From Anaerolineales bacterium (lineage in GTDB: Bacteria > Chloroflexota > Anaerolineae > Anaerolineales > UBA11579), in assembly GCA_019637755.1 (NCBI GenBank), contig JAHBVC010000001.1:434001-498000 (forward strand): a stretch of 64,000 nt of DNA, written 5' to 3'. Below are positions 1-8,942 of the stretch, one piece after another (within the stretch, counting starts at the first letter, position 1; each line of letters opens with the position of its first letter). The notes beneath the pieces were generated by a model. It ran no database searches. It was not told where the DNA came from and saw only the letters and a list, made by a program, of their open reading frames with translations. The position numbers and the translations under genes were made by a program.

Positions 1-21
1 TACCCAAAGAATGTTAACCAT
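1..21 (-). CDS. Possible 5' end of a gene leaving the window
   Basis: On the minus strand an ATG at 19-21 is preceded six bases earlier by GGAGG (32-28). The first seven codons read MVNILWV and stay open to the window edge. A TATACT box at 94-89 could drive it, divergently from the epimerase gene at 169. Seven codons are too few to name a product. The start is suggested mainly by the good ribosome binding site, so this is a tentative call. Confidence 0.35.
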
Positions 22-168
22 GGCAAGCCTCCACATCGATGAATGCGTAGGAGTCATCAGCCATTCGGCGGTTTGGGCTGCCCATACAGTATAGGCGGCG
101 CGCGGCGAACTCCATCACCTGCCAGACACAATTCTACCGCTGCAGCGATGCCCCTTATAATCCTGCCC

Positions 169-1152
169 ATGAACGTACTGGTTACCGGAGCCACTGGCTT
201 CATCGGCGGGCACATTGCCCACGCCGCCCTGGCACAGGGCTGGCACGTGCGCGGCCTGCGCCGGCGGGCAGGCCACCACGGCCATCTGGCGGCGGATGCC
301 GGCGTGGCCTGGGTGGAGGGTGACCTGAACGATGCGGCCAGCCTGGCGGGCGCGATGGAAGGCGTAGACCTGCTCTTCCATGCCGCCGCCTACTACCCAC
401 GCCGCGAACACCAACTGAGCCGCGCCCAGCACCTCGCCGCGGCAGAGGCCGAAATGCAGCGCGTGCTGGCCGCCGCCCGCGCCGCCGGCGTGCGGCGCAT
501 GGTGTACACCTCGGCCTTGTTTTGCATCGCCAACCTGCCGCCCGGTGCCGGGCGCCTGGCCGACGAGCGCGATGTGTATACGCTGGGCGATTTTCCCGAA
601 AGCGCCTATTTTGAAACCAAAATTCTGATGGAGCAGTTGGCCTTGGCCGCCAACGCGCCGGATTTTGAAGTGGTGGTGACCAACCCTACCGCCGTCTTCG
701 GCCCGGGCGACCTTAACCGCACCCTGGGCACGCTATTGATCCTGATCGCCAAGGGGCTGGCCTTTTTCTGGCTGCCCGCAGGAGCGAACGTGGTAGATGT
801 GCGCGATGTGGCCAATGCCCACATCCAGGCCGCCCTGCGCGGGCGCCCCGGCGAGCGCTACATCCTCGGCGGGCACAACACCACCTTGCGCGACGCGATC
901 AGCACCGCGGCGCAGGTGGCCGGGCGCAAGGCGCCCTGGCTACGCCTGCCGCTGTGGGTCGTGCCGCCGGTGGTGTGGCTGGGCGATCGCATCCCCAATT
1001 TTCCGCTGCCCGCCAATCATTTGCGCAGCATCCGCCGCTGGCAGCCCTACAACACCACCAAGGCCGAGGGCGAGCTGGGGCTGCAGGCGCGGCCCTTTGA
1101 AGAAACCGTGCGCGATGCGCTGGCCTGGTTCAAGGCCAATGGGGATCTATAG
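169..1152 (+). CDS. NAD-dependent epimerase/dehydratase, HpnA-like
   Basis: A short-chain dehydrogenase of the extended (SDR) type, 327 residues, cytosolic. The N-terminus carries the Rossmann motif TGATGFIGG for NAD(P) binding. The region FHAAAYYP follows, then YTSALF and a YFETK active-site motif (Tyr and Lys of the YxxxK pair), and NPTAVFGPGD. This pattern resembles hopanoid-associated sugar epimerases and dihydroflavonol reductase-like proteins; the substrate cannot be read from sequence. An ORF is open upstream to 43, but the ATG at 169 starts directly at the Rossmann strand and lies 7 nt behind a perfect TATAAT (156-161), predicting a leaderless mRNA. plsY follows after 3 nt, so the two are probably cotranscribed. 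Confidence 0.8.
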   Translation: MNVLVTGATGFIGGHIAHAALAQGWHVRGLRRRAGHHGHLAADAGVAWVEGDLNDAASLAGAMEGVDLLFHAAAYYPRREHQLSRAQHLAAAEAEMQRVLAAARAAGVRRMVYTSALFCIANLPPGAGRLADERDVYTLGDFPESAYFETKILMEQLALAANAPDFEVVVTNPTAVFGPGDLNRTLGTLLILIAKGLAFFWLPAGANVVDVRDVANAHIQAALRGRPGERYILGGHNTTLRDAISTAAQVAGRKAPWLRLPLWVVPPVVWLGDRIPNFPLPANHLRSIRRWQPYNTTKAEGELGLQARPFEETVRDALAWFKANGDL

Positions 1153-1155
1153 CCA

Positions 1156-1734
1156 GTGAAGCTCTTGCTCAGTGTGCTGATTGGCTACCTGCTGGGCTCG
1201 CTGCCCTTCGCGCACATCCTCGCGCGCCGCGTCACCGGCGTGCGCCTGGCGGAGACGGGCAGCGGCAACGTAGGCACGCGCAATCTAGCGCGCACGGCCG
1301 GCCTGGGCTGGGGAGCTGTGGGCGCCGTGCTGGATTTCTCAAAGGGGCTGGCGGCGATGGCCATCGGCCAGGCGCTGGCCGCCGATAGCGGCGCCTGGTG
1401 GATGTTGGCCGGCAGCGCGGCAGTGGCTGGGCATAACTGGCCGCTGTGGTTGCGCTTGCGCGGCGGCAAGGGGCTGGCGACTGCGCTGGGCGCCAGCGCC
1501 TTTGTAGCCTGGCCGCAAGTGCTGCTGGTGATCCTTATCGGCTGGCTGGTGATGCGCCGGGTGCACAACATCACCGTCACCGCGCTGGTGTGCTTTGCCA
1601 GCATGCTGGCGGCTCTGTACGCCACCCGGCAGCCGGCAGATTACAGCTATTTTGTGCTCAGCCTCGGTGCGCTGGTGGCGCTGGCCACGCTGTCGGGCCT
1701 GTGGCCGCCCGCGGCCCGGCGCAAAGCCACCTGA
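1156..1734 (+). CDS. plsY: Glycerol-3-phosphate acyltransferase PlsY
   Basis: Acylates glycerol 3-phosphate with acyl-phosphate at the membrane, the first step of phospholipid synthesis. The 192 residues match the family length of about 200. It has five or so hydrophobic segments and the three family motifs: GSLPFAHILAR with GSGNVGTRN, then AVAGHNWPLWLRLRGGKG, and a distal VTALVCF region. The start is a GTG 3 nt after the upstream stop, which fits translational coupling with the epimerase. No promoter is visible in between. Confidence 0.93.
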   Translation: MKLLLSVLIGYLLGSLPFAHILARRVTGVRLAETGSGNVGTRNLARTAGLGWGAVGAVLDFSKGLAAMAIGQALAADSGAWWMLAGSAAVAGHNWPLWLRLRGGKGLATALGASAFVAWPQVLLVILIGWLVMRRVHNITVTALVCFASMLAALYATRQPADYSYFVLSLGALVALATLSGLWPPAARRKAT

Positions 1735-1815
1735 GCCAGCCGACAACGAACCCGCCCCGCTGGGGTTTATGTATTTAATCCAAATTCTCCGCGCGTATCT
1801 CTGAAAGGAAGTTGC

Positions 1816-3738
1816 ATGCTTAATCTTCTCCGTTCTGACCTTAAAGCCTACTGGCTGCGCTGGCTGTTTGCAGCCATCACGGTCACCTTTGGCTTGCAGG
1901 AATTGCGCGTGCTGTTCGTGAGCTTCGTGGGCTACTTGCGTGATTCCACCGGGATGAGCTCGCTCAGCCTGGCGCCCGTGGCGATCGGTGTCTTCGCCCT
2001 CGCCTTCCTGGCTGGCCCCTTGAACCGCCTGCTGGGCACACGCACCACTCTCTGGCTGACCGCGGGCGGCCTGGCGGCGGTACGCCTGCTGGAGCAGTTG
2101 GCCACCAGCGCCCCGCTGGATCTGTACCTCTCGGCGGCGGCCACCGCGCTGTTCCTGATGTGGATCCCGCTGGCGATCGGCATTGCGCGAGCACGCGGCG
2201 GCGATATCCCCATGCATCTGGGCTTGGGCTGGCTGCTGGGCCTGGTGCTGGATAGCGCGCTGCAGATCGGCCTGCGCACGCTGGATCTCTCCTGGCAGCC
2301 CGGCGTGTGGGCCGTGCTGCTGGTGTTGCTGCTGGCAGCAGCCCAACTGTGGACGCTGAGCAAGCTGGCCGCCGATGCCCCGCCCGCCGCTGATGGCAGT
2401 TGGGGCAATGCCACCGCGCTGATGGCGATCGGCCCTTGGCTGCTGCTGCAATTGCTGGTCTTCCAAAATACCGCACTGTTCTCAGCCCATACCGGCTGGA
2501 ACACCCCACTGGCGGGCACCCTGCTGCTGGCCGGCAACGCCTTCGGCCTGTGGCAAGCGGTGCAGCTTGGCAGCTCACCGCGCCGTGGCCTGGCCGGGCT
2601 GTTGGCCGGCGTGCTGGTGTTTATGAGCCTGTTGCTGGCCTATCGCATGGCTCCGGCGCAGGCCATCATCCTGCTGCTCGGCCAGGTGTTCAGCCTGGTG
2701 CTGGGCTATTTCATCTTCCTGGCCGCCACGCAGGGCAGCGGCCAGCCGGGGCTGCTGCGCAGCACGCTGTTCAATGGCCTGGGGCACATCTTCTTTGTGT
2801 TGATGACCTTTGTGTACTATGCCTCCTACGACATTGATTTCGGCATTCGCTCCAGCGTGATCGCCCCCGCCGCCACCGTGTTGGCGGCGCTGTTCATTTT
2901 GCCGGCCTGGCGTGGTGCAGCCAGCCAGAAGGCGAGCAAGCCGCTGCTCTCCCCGGCGATGCTGGCAGCCATCGCCATGCTGGTGCCCTTCGGCCTGAGC
3001 TTTAGCTGGCAGGTGCCGGCGGTACAAGCCGCTGAAGGCAACCGCGTACGCGTGATGAACTACAACCTGCACGACGCAGTGAATACGGATGGCCGCGTGG
3101 ACCCGGAAGCGCTGGCGCAGGTAATCGAAGCCAGCGGCGCAGACATCGTGGGCCTGCAAGAGATTTCGCGCGGCTGGCTGATTTGGGGCGGCATGGACAT
3201 GCTTGAGTGGCTGGCCCAACGCCTGGAGATGCAATACATCTGGGGACCAACGGCAGACGCCCAATGGGGCAACGCCATTCTCACGCGGCTGCCGATCCAA
3301 AGCTACACCAACAACACCTTGCCACCCGAAGACGTGCTGCTGTTGCGCGGCTATCTCTACGCCGAGCTGGATGTGAACGGCCAAACCCTGACCGTGATCG
3401 ACACGCACTTCAGCGAGAAGGAAGGCCAGGATGACATCCGCGCCCAGCAGGCCTCAGTGCTGGTGGATGCGGCCGCCGGTCGCCCGGCGACAATCGCCAT
3501 GGGCGATCTGAACTCGCTGCCCGATTCGTTGGCGCTGGAGGTGATGCAAGGCGGTGGCTTCGTGGACATCTCACGCCACAGCGGCCTGGCCAGCACCTTC
3601 ACCTATCCTTCGTTTGCAGCTGACCACCAGATCGACTACATTTTCGCTTCGCCTGATCTGGCTTACAGCGATTTTACGATCCCCCTGAGCACGGCATCAG
3701 ACCATCTGCCGTTGGCGACGACGATCACCCTCCCGTAA
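1816..3738 (+). CDS. Polytopic membrane protein with C-terminal endonuclease/exonuclease/phosphatase domain
   Basis: A 640-residue two-part protein. Residues 1 to about 400 form ten or more hydrophobic segments with no recognised transporter motif. Residues from about 412 to the end are an EEP-fold hydrolase: YNLHD, DIVGLQE (metal Glu), GNAILTRLP, DTHF, GDLNS, IDYIF and SDHLPL match the conserved metal and catalytic positions of DNase I/sphingomyelinase/inositol-phosphatase-type enzymes. The topology implies a hydrolase on the outer face acting on a phosphodiester in lipid, nucleic acid or polymer; which one is unknown. AGGAAG precedes the ATG. A strong terminator follows immediately. Confidence 0.8.
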   Translation: MLNLLRSDLKAYWLRWLFAAITVTFGLQELRVLFVSFVGYLRDSTGMSSLSLAPVAIGVFALAFLAGPLNRLLGTRTTLWLTAGGLAAVRLLEQLATSAPLDLYLSAAATALFLMWIPLAIGIARARGGDIPMHLGLGWLLGLVLDSALQIGLRTLDLSWQPGVWAVLLVLLLAAAQLWTLSKLAADAPPAADGSWGNATALMAIGPWLLLQLLVFQNTALFSAHTGWNTPLAGTLLLAGNAFGLWQAVQLGSSPRRGLAGLLAGVLVFMSLLLAYRMAPAQAIILLLGQVFSLVLGYFIFLAATQGSGQPGLLRSTLFNGLGHIFFVLMTFVYYASYDIDFGIRSSVIAPAATVLAALFILPAWRGAASQKASKPLLSPAMLAAIAMLVPFGLSFSWQVPAVQAAEGNRVRVMNYNLHDAVNTDGRVDPEALAQVIEASGADIVGLQEISRGWLIWGGMDMLEWLAQRLEMQYIWGPTADAQWGNAILTRLPIQSYTNNTLPPEDVLLLRGYLYAELDVNGQTLTVIDTHFSEKEGQDDIRAQQASVLVDAAAGRPATIAMGDLNSLPDSLALEVMQGGGFVDISRHSGLASTFTYPSFAADHQIDYIFASPDLAYSDFTIPLSTASDHLPLATTITLP

Positions 3739-3740
3739 AA

Positions 3741-3769
3741 AAAGAGCCCGGTTCGCCGGGCTCTTTTTT
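3741..3769. terminator. Bidirectional intrinsic terminator, UUCG loop
   Basis: Eleven-base-pair stem (3741-3751 with 3756-3766) closed by a TTCG tetraloop, with A-runs and T-runs on both sides. It separates convergent genes, so it can serve both. Confidence 0.9.
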
Positions 3770-3772
3770 GCT

Positions 3773-5506
3773 TTACTCACTGAGGAACAGTGGCTCGCCA
3801 TCGTCGGCGCCGCCCACGATCAGGCCATCCTGCACGGCCGCCCCGCTGATCGTCTCGGGGGTGTAGCGCGTGACCGGCTCAACGCGGTGCGCTTGCAGTA
3901 AGGCCGGGTCTTGATACATGTAGGCGAATACGGCCGGGAACACATCTTGCAGCACGACGATGTCATCATAGGCGGCGTGGTCATTCCCCGGCCAGTGGAT
4001 CGCGAGGAAGGTGCCGAAGCGATCCTGAATATCCAGGCGCGTCACCGCGTCCAACGGGTACTCGCCACCCAGGGAATAGCAATTCTTGGTGAGGTAGGGG
4101 CCGTGGTCACCGGCTACGATAACGATGGCGTCAGGGTCGTTGGCCAGCAACAAGCCCAGATCAGCCTGCATCTCCTCATTGGCAATGTTGAGCTTGCGTT
4201 GGAAGCTCTCCAACTCATCATCCAGGCAGGCCCCTGAATTCTGGGTGTGCCCGGGGAAGTTTGAGTGACTGTAGAGAAACACAGGCTCGGCGGGGATGTT
4301 GGAGAACAGGTAGGCCTTCTGACTGAGGTAATCACTGGCGCTGATGGCATCGAAGCCGATGTCGAAACGGAATTCGCCGGTGAGGATGGCATCAAAGAGC
4401 ACTGAGCCTGCCGGGCGGCTGTTGGGGAAGGACACATCGTAGCTGGAGCCGATCCCACGGAAGAAATAGTCAGAGGGGAAGATGCCATAGGTTTGGTAGC
4501 CCAGAGTGTGGAACAGCTGCTGCACCACACCGCCGCCGGACGCGCCGGTGCGCGAAGGCCCGTAATACTCGGTGGACGCATTCAGCACTGGCGTCATTGT
4601 GGCCACCGAATACGAGCCGATCGAATAGGTGCGCGGATAGAGCGTAAAGCCCTGCTGGCGCAAGTAGTCCTCTTGCGCCTGATTATCCAGGCCGTAGCCA
4701 CGCATCGTCTCATTGGGCACGTAGGCATCGTAGATCAGCAGGTAGACATTTGGGCGGCTGGCCGGTTCGCCCGGCAGCCCGGCAGCCAGTAGCGGGTGGC
4801 TGTTAATGTCCTGCGTACTGCTGCTGTCCTCCACGCGGCCAATCTGCAGCAGCGTGTTGGACGCGAAGAAGGCCACAACCAGCACCAACAGCAGGCCGCG
4901 CTGGCGCGAGCGATACAGCAAGCTGGCCAGCGCCACCAGGCCCACCCCAATTCCCAGTTGGATGGCAAAGTTGCCCTGTTCGAACCACTTGAAGTCGGCA
5001 CTCATGGCCGCCATGTTGTTGAGCAGGAAGGCCGTCACCATGCCGATGGCGCGCAGCAATGGCACATCGGCACTGCCGCTAAGCAAGGCCGGCACCAAGA
5101 GCACCATGATCAGCGCGGCCACGAGGAAGATCACCAGCAGAATGGCCACCTGGCGCGGCGAGAGCAGGCCCGGATTGTTGAGCACATACTGCACGATCGG
5201 CGCCAGCGGCAGGAGCACCAGCAACGCATCGCTGGCCTGCAGGCCGCCGGGCGCGGGCGGCTGGAGGGCAACGCGCTGTTTGAACAAAAGCGCCAGCGCG
5301 GCAGCCAACGCCGCAACGAGCAAGGCCAGCGGCAGCAAGTTCTGCACGAAATTCAAATTGACGCCAGCCGGCAGCGGGCGATAGGCCACCACCAGCCAGC
5401 GGAAGGCTACACAATAGGCAGCCAGCACTACCAAGGGAATGGATACCTGCGCGAACCACTGGATGGAATTAAGGCGTGGGAGGGAAAGGGAGGGTTTAGC
5501 CGACAT
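3773..5506 (-). CDS. Membrane-anchored sulfatase-like hydrolase/transferase
   Basis: A 577-residue protein of the alkaline phosphatase superfamily. The first roughly 230 residues contain six or so membrane segments, then a soluble sulfatase domain begins near residue 250 with PNVYLLIYDAYVPNE (metal-binding Asp). SYSVATMTPVLN is the likely nucleophile region, and VIVAGDHGPY is the Asp-His metal motif. The arrangement recalls LTA-synthase-like and phosphoethanolamine-transferase-like proteins, so a role in modifying surface glycolipid or polymer is plausible but unproven. The reading frame is open to 5617, which would overlap the divergent gene. I chose the ATG at 5506 because TATCCT (5519-5514) ends 7 nt before it. 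Confidence 0.75.
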   Translation of the reverse strand: MSAKPSLSLPRLNSIQWFAQVSIPLVVLAAYCVAFRWLVVAYRPLPAGVNLNFVQNLLPLALLVAALAAALALLFKQRVALQPPAPGGLQASDALLVLLPLAPIVQYVLNNPGLLSPRQVAILLVIFLVAALIMVLLVPALLSGSADVPLLRAIGMVTAFLLNNMAAMSADFKWFEQGNFAIQLGIGVGLVALASLLYRSRQRGLLLVLVVAFFASNTLLQIGRVEDSSSTQDINSHPLLAAGLPGEPASRPNVYLLIYDAYVPNETMRGYGLDNQAQEDYLRQQGFTLYPRTYSIGSYSVATMTPVLNASTEYYGPSRTGASGGGVVQQLFHTLGYQTYGIFPSDYFFRGIGSSYDVSFPNSRPAGSVLFDAILTGEFRFDIGFDAISASDYLSQKAYLFSNIPAEPVFLYSHSNFPGHTQNSGACLDDELESFQRKLNIANEEMQADLGLLLANDPDAIVIVAGDHGPYLTKNCYSLGGEYPLDAVTRLDIQDRFGTFLAIHWPGNDHAAYDDIVVLQDVFPAVFAYMYQDPALLQAHRVEPVTRYTPETISGAAVQDGLIVGGADDGEPLFLSE

Positions 5507-5602
5507 GCGGCCAAGGATAACATCACGGCCACAAATTCGCCGCCCGCGGATGGAATGTGCGCTTAGAATACAGGCCTCAACAAACTCGCTACAAAGGAAG
5601 CT

Positions 5603-6532
5603 ATGCAACTCATTCATATTGGGCCTGATGGCCCCAAGGTGGCCCCAATCGGTTTGGGGACCTGGGCCTGGGGAGACAATCTGTTCTGGTCATACGGCAA
5701 GGAGTACGGCGAAGCGGAGCTAAAGAGCGCCTACGACGCCAGCCTGGCCGCCGGAATCACCTTCGTGGATACGGCTGAAGTGTATGGCATGGGCCGCTCC
5801 GAGAGCCTGTTGGGTGGCTTCATGGCGGCCAACCCGGCCGAAGCCTTCGTCGCCTCCAAGTTCTTCCCGTATCCCTGGCGCGTGCTGCGCAGCAGCCTGC
5901 GCAAGGCGGTAGCGGGCAGCTTGCAGCGCCTGGGCACCCCGGCGATCGACCTGTATCAGGTGCACTGGCCCTTCCCGCCGCGCAGCACCAGTACCTGGCT
6001 GCATGCCATCGCCGATGCGGTAGAAGCCGGGCTGGTGAAGCAGGTGGGCGTTTCCAACTTTGGGCCGCGCCAGGTGGAACAGGCCGTCAAGGTGCTCGAG
6101 AGCCGCGGGGTACGCCTGGCCAGCAACCAGATCTCGTACAGTTTGCTGGCACGTGGCGCTGAGCGCAACGGCCTGCTGCAACTGTGCCGCGATCACGGCA
6201 TCACGGTGATCGCTTACAGCCCCTTGGCACAAGGCTTGCTGACCGGCAAGTACACTGCGCAAAACCCGCCGCGCGATATTGCCCGCCGGGTGACCAATGG
6301 CAGCAAGCTGGCCGGCCTCGGCCCGCTGCTGGCCGAGATGGGGCGCATTGCCAGCGCCCACGGCGATGTGCCGCTGGCCCAAGTGGCGCTGAACTGGTGC
6401 GTGGCCAAGGGAACCCTGGCGATCCCCGGCGCCAAAAACATCAAACAGGCGCAGCAAAATGCCGCCACGTTGAGTTGGAGCCTGAGCGCCGAAGACGTCG
6501 CCCGGCTGGACGAGCACTCGAGCCAATACTAG
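5603..6532 (+). CDS. Aldo/keto reductase
   Basis: NADPH-dependent (alpha/beta)8-barrel oxidoreductase of 309 residues. The catalytic tetrad is visible: Asp56 and Tyr61 in DTAEVYGMGRSE, Lys86 in ASKFF, and His121 in YQVHWPF. The cofactor region near the end reads AIPGAKNIKQ. It resembles the YhdN/plant pyridoxal-reductase group of general aldehyde reductases; substrate unknown. AAAGGAAG precedes the ATG and a TAGAAT box lies at 5565-5570, divergent from the sulfatase gene. A terminator follows 10 nt after the stop. Confidence 0.9.
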   Translation: MQLIHIGPDGPKVAPIGLGTWAWGDNLFWSYGKEYGEAELKSAYDASLAAGITFVDTAEVYGMGRSESLLGGFMAANPAEAFVASKFFPYPWRVLRSSLRKAVAGSLQRLGTPAIDLYQVHWPFPPRSTSTWLHAIADAVEAGLVKQVGVSNFGPRQVEQAVKVLESRGVRLASNQISYSLLARGAERNGLLQLCRDHGITVIAYSPLAQGLLTGKYTAQNPPRDIARRVTNGSKLAGLGPLLAEMGRIASAHGDVPLAQVALNWCVAKGTLAIPGAKNIKQAQQNAATLSWSLSAEDVARLDEHSSQY

Positions 6533-6541
6533 CAAGCAACC

Positions 6542-6569
6542 AAAGAGCCCAGCAAAACTGGGCTCTTTT
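6542..6569 (+). terminator. Intrinsic terminator
   Basis: AAAGAGCCCAG pairs with CTGGGCTCTTT around a CAAAA loop, followed by T. It closes the aldo/keto reductase unit just before the next promoter. Confidence 0.9.
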
Positions 6570-6585
6570 CGTAAAATAAACCCGT

Positions 6586-7230
6586 ATGGACTCCACGAGC
6601 GTATGGGCCTTTGCTGTGCAAGCCAGCCTGATCGGGCTGGGTGCGGCGCTTAGCCCGGGGCCGTTTCAATCCCTGGTGATCGCCCAGGCTTTGCTGGGCG
6701 GCTGGCGGCGCGCCCTGCCGGTGACGCTGGCACCGCTACTGGCCGATATTCCCGTTGCGGTGGCCATGGTGCTGCTGGTGCAACAAGTGCCCACTACTTT
6801 CCTGCTGGTCATCCGGATTGCCGGCGCGCTGCTGCTACTGTATCTGGCCTGGGATCTGGCGCGGCAACTACGCAAGGCCAGCACGGCGCAAGCGGGCAAG
6901 CTGCCCGCGCCAGTGAGCGCCTGGCGCAGCCTGCTGCAGGGTATGCTGATGCTGTTCCTTGGCCCGGGCACGTATTTGTTCTGGGGGCTGGTGCTCGGTC
7001 CACTGCTGGTGGAGGCGGCGGAACTCTCATGGGTGCATGCGCTGGCCTTCCTGGCGGGCTTTTATATCGTCAGCATTGCCGGCCTGCTGCTGATCGCTTA
7101 CATCTTTGAGAAGGTGGGCCAATACAACCCGCGCTTGCGGCGCGGGCTGCAGCTAAGCAGCTTGCTGTTGATGTTGGGGATGGCGCTATGGTTGGGGATC
7201 GAAGGGATAGGCGCCTGGCTGGCCGCTTAA
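6586..7230 (+). CDS. LysE/RhtB-family exporter
   Basis: A 214-residue inner-membrane protein with about six hydrophobic segments. The N-terminal signature GLGAALSPGPFQSLV is typical of LysE/RhtB amino acid exporters, followed by the GGWRRALPVTLAPLLAD loop. Substrate is not predictable; relatives export lysine, homoserine, threonine or cysteine. TAAAAT at 6572-6577 ends 8 nt before the ATG and there is no Shine-Dalgarno, so the mRNA is probably leaderless. It converges on the next gene, sharing 4 nt at the ends. Confidence 0.88.
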   Translation: MDSTSVWAFAVQASLIGLGAALSPGPFQSLVIAQALLGGWRRALPVTLAPLLADIPVAVAMVLLVQQVPTTFLLVIRIAGALLLLYLAWDLARQLRKASTAQAGKLPAPVSAWRSLLQGMLMLFLGPGTYLFWGLVLGPLLVEAAELSWVHALAFLAGFYIVSIAGLLLIAYIFEKVGQYNPRLRRGLQLSSLLLMLGMALWLGIEGIGAWLAA

Positions 7231-8942
7231 TTGCACACCCACACCGCTCCATGAAACTCACGCAGCACCACATCCAGGTTGCTGCCACGCACGACTTCCA
7301 GTAAGCCACTTTGGGCATAGCCGCCCATCAATACAAAATCACAGCCGTGTTCACGCGCCAGGCTGAGGATGGCTTGGGCGGCGCGGCCACGGCGCTGCAC
7401 ATACTCGGCCTGCACGCCGCGAGCCAGCAGATAATTTTTGGCACCGGTTTGCGCCAGCGTGGGGCGCAGGCTGCGCTCGTGAGCGGTGAGCACGGTGAGG
7501 CGGATACCCCAACGGCGCACCAGGTAAGCCGCCAGGTAGAGCGCCTGGCGCGCCTTGCGGCTGCCATCGTAAGCCAGCAGGGCATGCTGCAGCGCGGTCT
7601 TCTGCGGCACCACCAACACCGGGCGCGGGCTGCGCTGTAAAAAGGTGCGCAAGCCGGAGAGCAGGCGTTCCAATGGGCGCGTGCCCGGAGGATACTTAAG
7701 GTGCAGCACCACCAGATCGCTCCAATGGCTGCGCGCCTCGACCCGGCGGTGAATATCGCCCTGCTCCAGCACTAGGCTGCCGCGCAGCCCAGCGGCGGCC
7801 ACGCGGCGCTCGAATTCCTCGCGCAGCGGCTGCACTGCGGCCGGATCCGCCTTGCCGAGCGGCTGTACATGGATGCCGCGCAGTTCACTGTGCTCGCGCT
7901 GGGCCACCTGCAGGGCCACATCCAATGCGGTCCAACTGGCGTCTTCGCCACTGAGTGGTACCAAGAGGCGCGGGAAGAGCGTCTGCCCACCGGCCAGCTC
8001 CTCGCTGGGCAATTGCCAGGCGGTGGGCACGGGTGGCGCCGCCAGCGGCAGCCACGTGCTCAGCCAGCGGCGCAGGCGGGCGCCGAGGCGGCGCGGGCTG
8101 CCCTCGAGCCGGTTCCAGGCATGCGCGGCGGCCTCGCTGACGCCCAAGTTCCAGCCCAGGTCTTTTTCCAGCTCGCTGCGGTGGCGCATCAGCCAGAGGT
8201 ACATATCGGCCTCGGTGCGTTGCGGAAAATCGCGCAGCAAACCGAGCTGGCGGATGCTGTGCACGGCGGGCACATAGACTTCATCAGCCCAGTGGGCGGC
8301 CGCCTCGGGCAGGCTGATCTCACGCTGCTGCGCCTGACCCATGTAGTAGCGATGCACGGCAATGTGTTCGCGCAGCTCCTGAATGCGGCCGGGCAGCGTG
8401 ACGCGGAAATCAACATCGGGGCGTGTTTGGGCCAACTGGGTATCAGCGGTGAAGGCTTGTAGCTCCGTTTTGAGGATCAGATCGGCAATGTTGTCAGTTG
8501 GTGAGAGCTGTACCTTGGTGGGGATCTCAGTCACGTAGGCTTCGATAGTGGTGGCACCGACCTCACGCGCCACGGAGACACGGTGATGGCCATCGAGCAC
8601 GAAGTAGATCGCACCGATCTTGTAGACTTCGATCGGCGGCAGGCCCCCCTGCCCCTCCACCGCCATGCGCACGCGTGCCCAGCGCCCGCCCTGGCTGGCC
8701 TGGCGCGGCAGGAACTGGCGATTGAAATCCTCATAGCGGCCCACGCTACCCACGATCGCATCCAGCGGGATCTGGTGCAGCCCGCGCGGCAACTGGCTCA
8801 CCGCACCCAGCATCTTGCGCACCTCATCGAAGCGCAACAGATCATCGCTGTGGCGGGCGCCGAGGCGCGCCAGCCACTTGCGCAGTGCGGCGCGCGAGCG
8901 GGCGCGCTTGAAGTCATTGAGCGCCGAGGAATAGCTATTCAT
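7227..8942 (-). CDS. ParB-like/DUF4032-type domain fused to universal stress protein domains
   Basis: A 571-residue protein in two parts. The N-terminal third contains a ParB-like nuclease-fold segment: LPPIEVYKIGAIYFVLDGHH, then RVSVAREVGA. The C-terminal part, after about residue 340, holds two UspA-like units; the last keeps an ATP-binding signature MGGYAQSGLLEVVRGSNLD before VWVCN. This could couple nucleotide sensing to a DNA- or nucleotide-acting domain; function unknown. The frame is open to 9023, but the ATG at 8942 overlaps the end of the upstream phosphoesterase gene by 8 nt, which suggests translational coupling. Confidence 0.7.
   Translation of the reverse strand: MNSYSSALNDFKRARSRAALRKWLARLGARHSDDLLRFDEVRKMLGAVSQLPRGLHQIPLDAIVGSVGRYEDFNRQFLPRQASQGGRWARVRMAVEGQGGLPPIEVYKIGAIYFVLDGHHRVSVAREVGATTIEAYVTEIPTKVQLSPTDNIADLILKTELQAFTADTQLAQTRPDVDFRVTLPGRIQELREHIAVHRYYMGQAQQREISLPEAAAHWADEVYVPAVHSIRQLGLLRDFPQRTEADMYLWLMRHRSELEKDLGWNLGVSEAAAHAWNRLEGSPRRLGARLRRWLSTWLPLAAPPVPTAWQLPSEELAGGQTLFPRLLVPLSGEDASWTALDVALQVAQREHSELRGIHVQPLGKADPAAVQPLREEFERRVAAAGLRGSLVLEQGDIHRRVEARSHWSDLVVLHLKYPPGTRPLERLLSGLRTFLQRSPRPVLVVPQKTALQHALLAYDGSRKARQALYLAAYLVRRWGIRLTVLTAHERSLRPTLAQTGAKNYLLARGVQAEYVQRRGRAAQAILSLAREHGCDFVLMGGYAQSGLLEVVRGSNLDVVLREFHGAVWVCN

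Noticed and set aside
1339-2466. 375-residue minus-strand open frame opposite plsY and the membrane hydrolase
   Set aside because: Gln/His/Arg-rich shadow of GC-rich genes; plsY motifs on the plus strand are convincing.
5507-5617. N-terminal extension of the sulfatase-like protein
   Set aside because: It would overlap the divergent aldo/keto reductase start and skips the -10 box located 7 nt before 5506.
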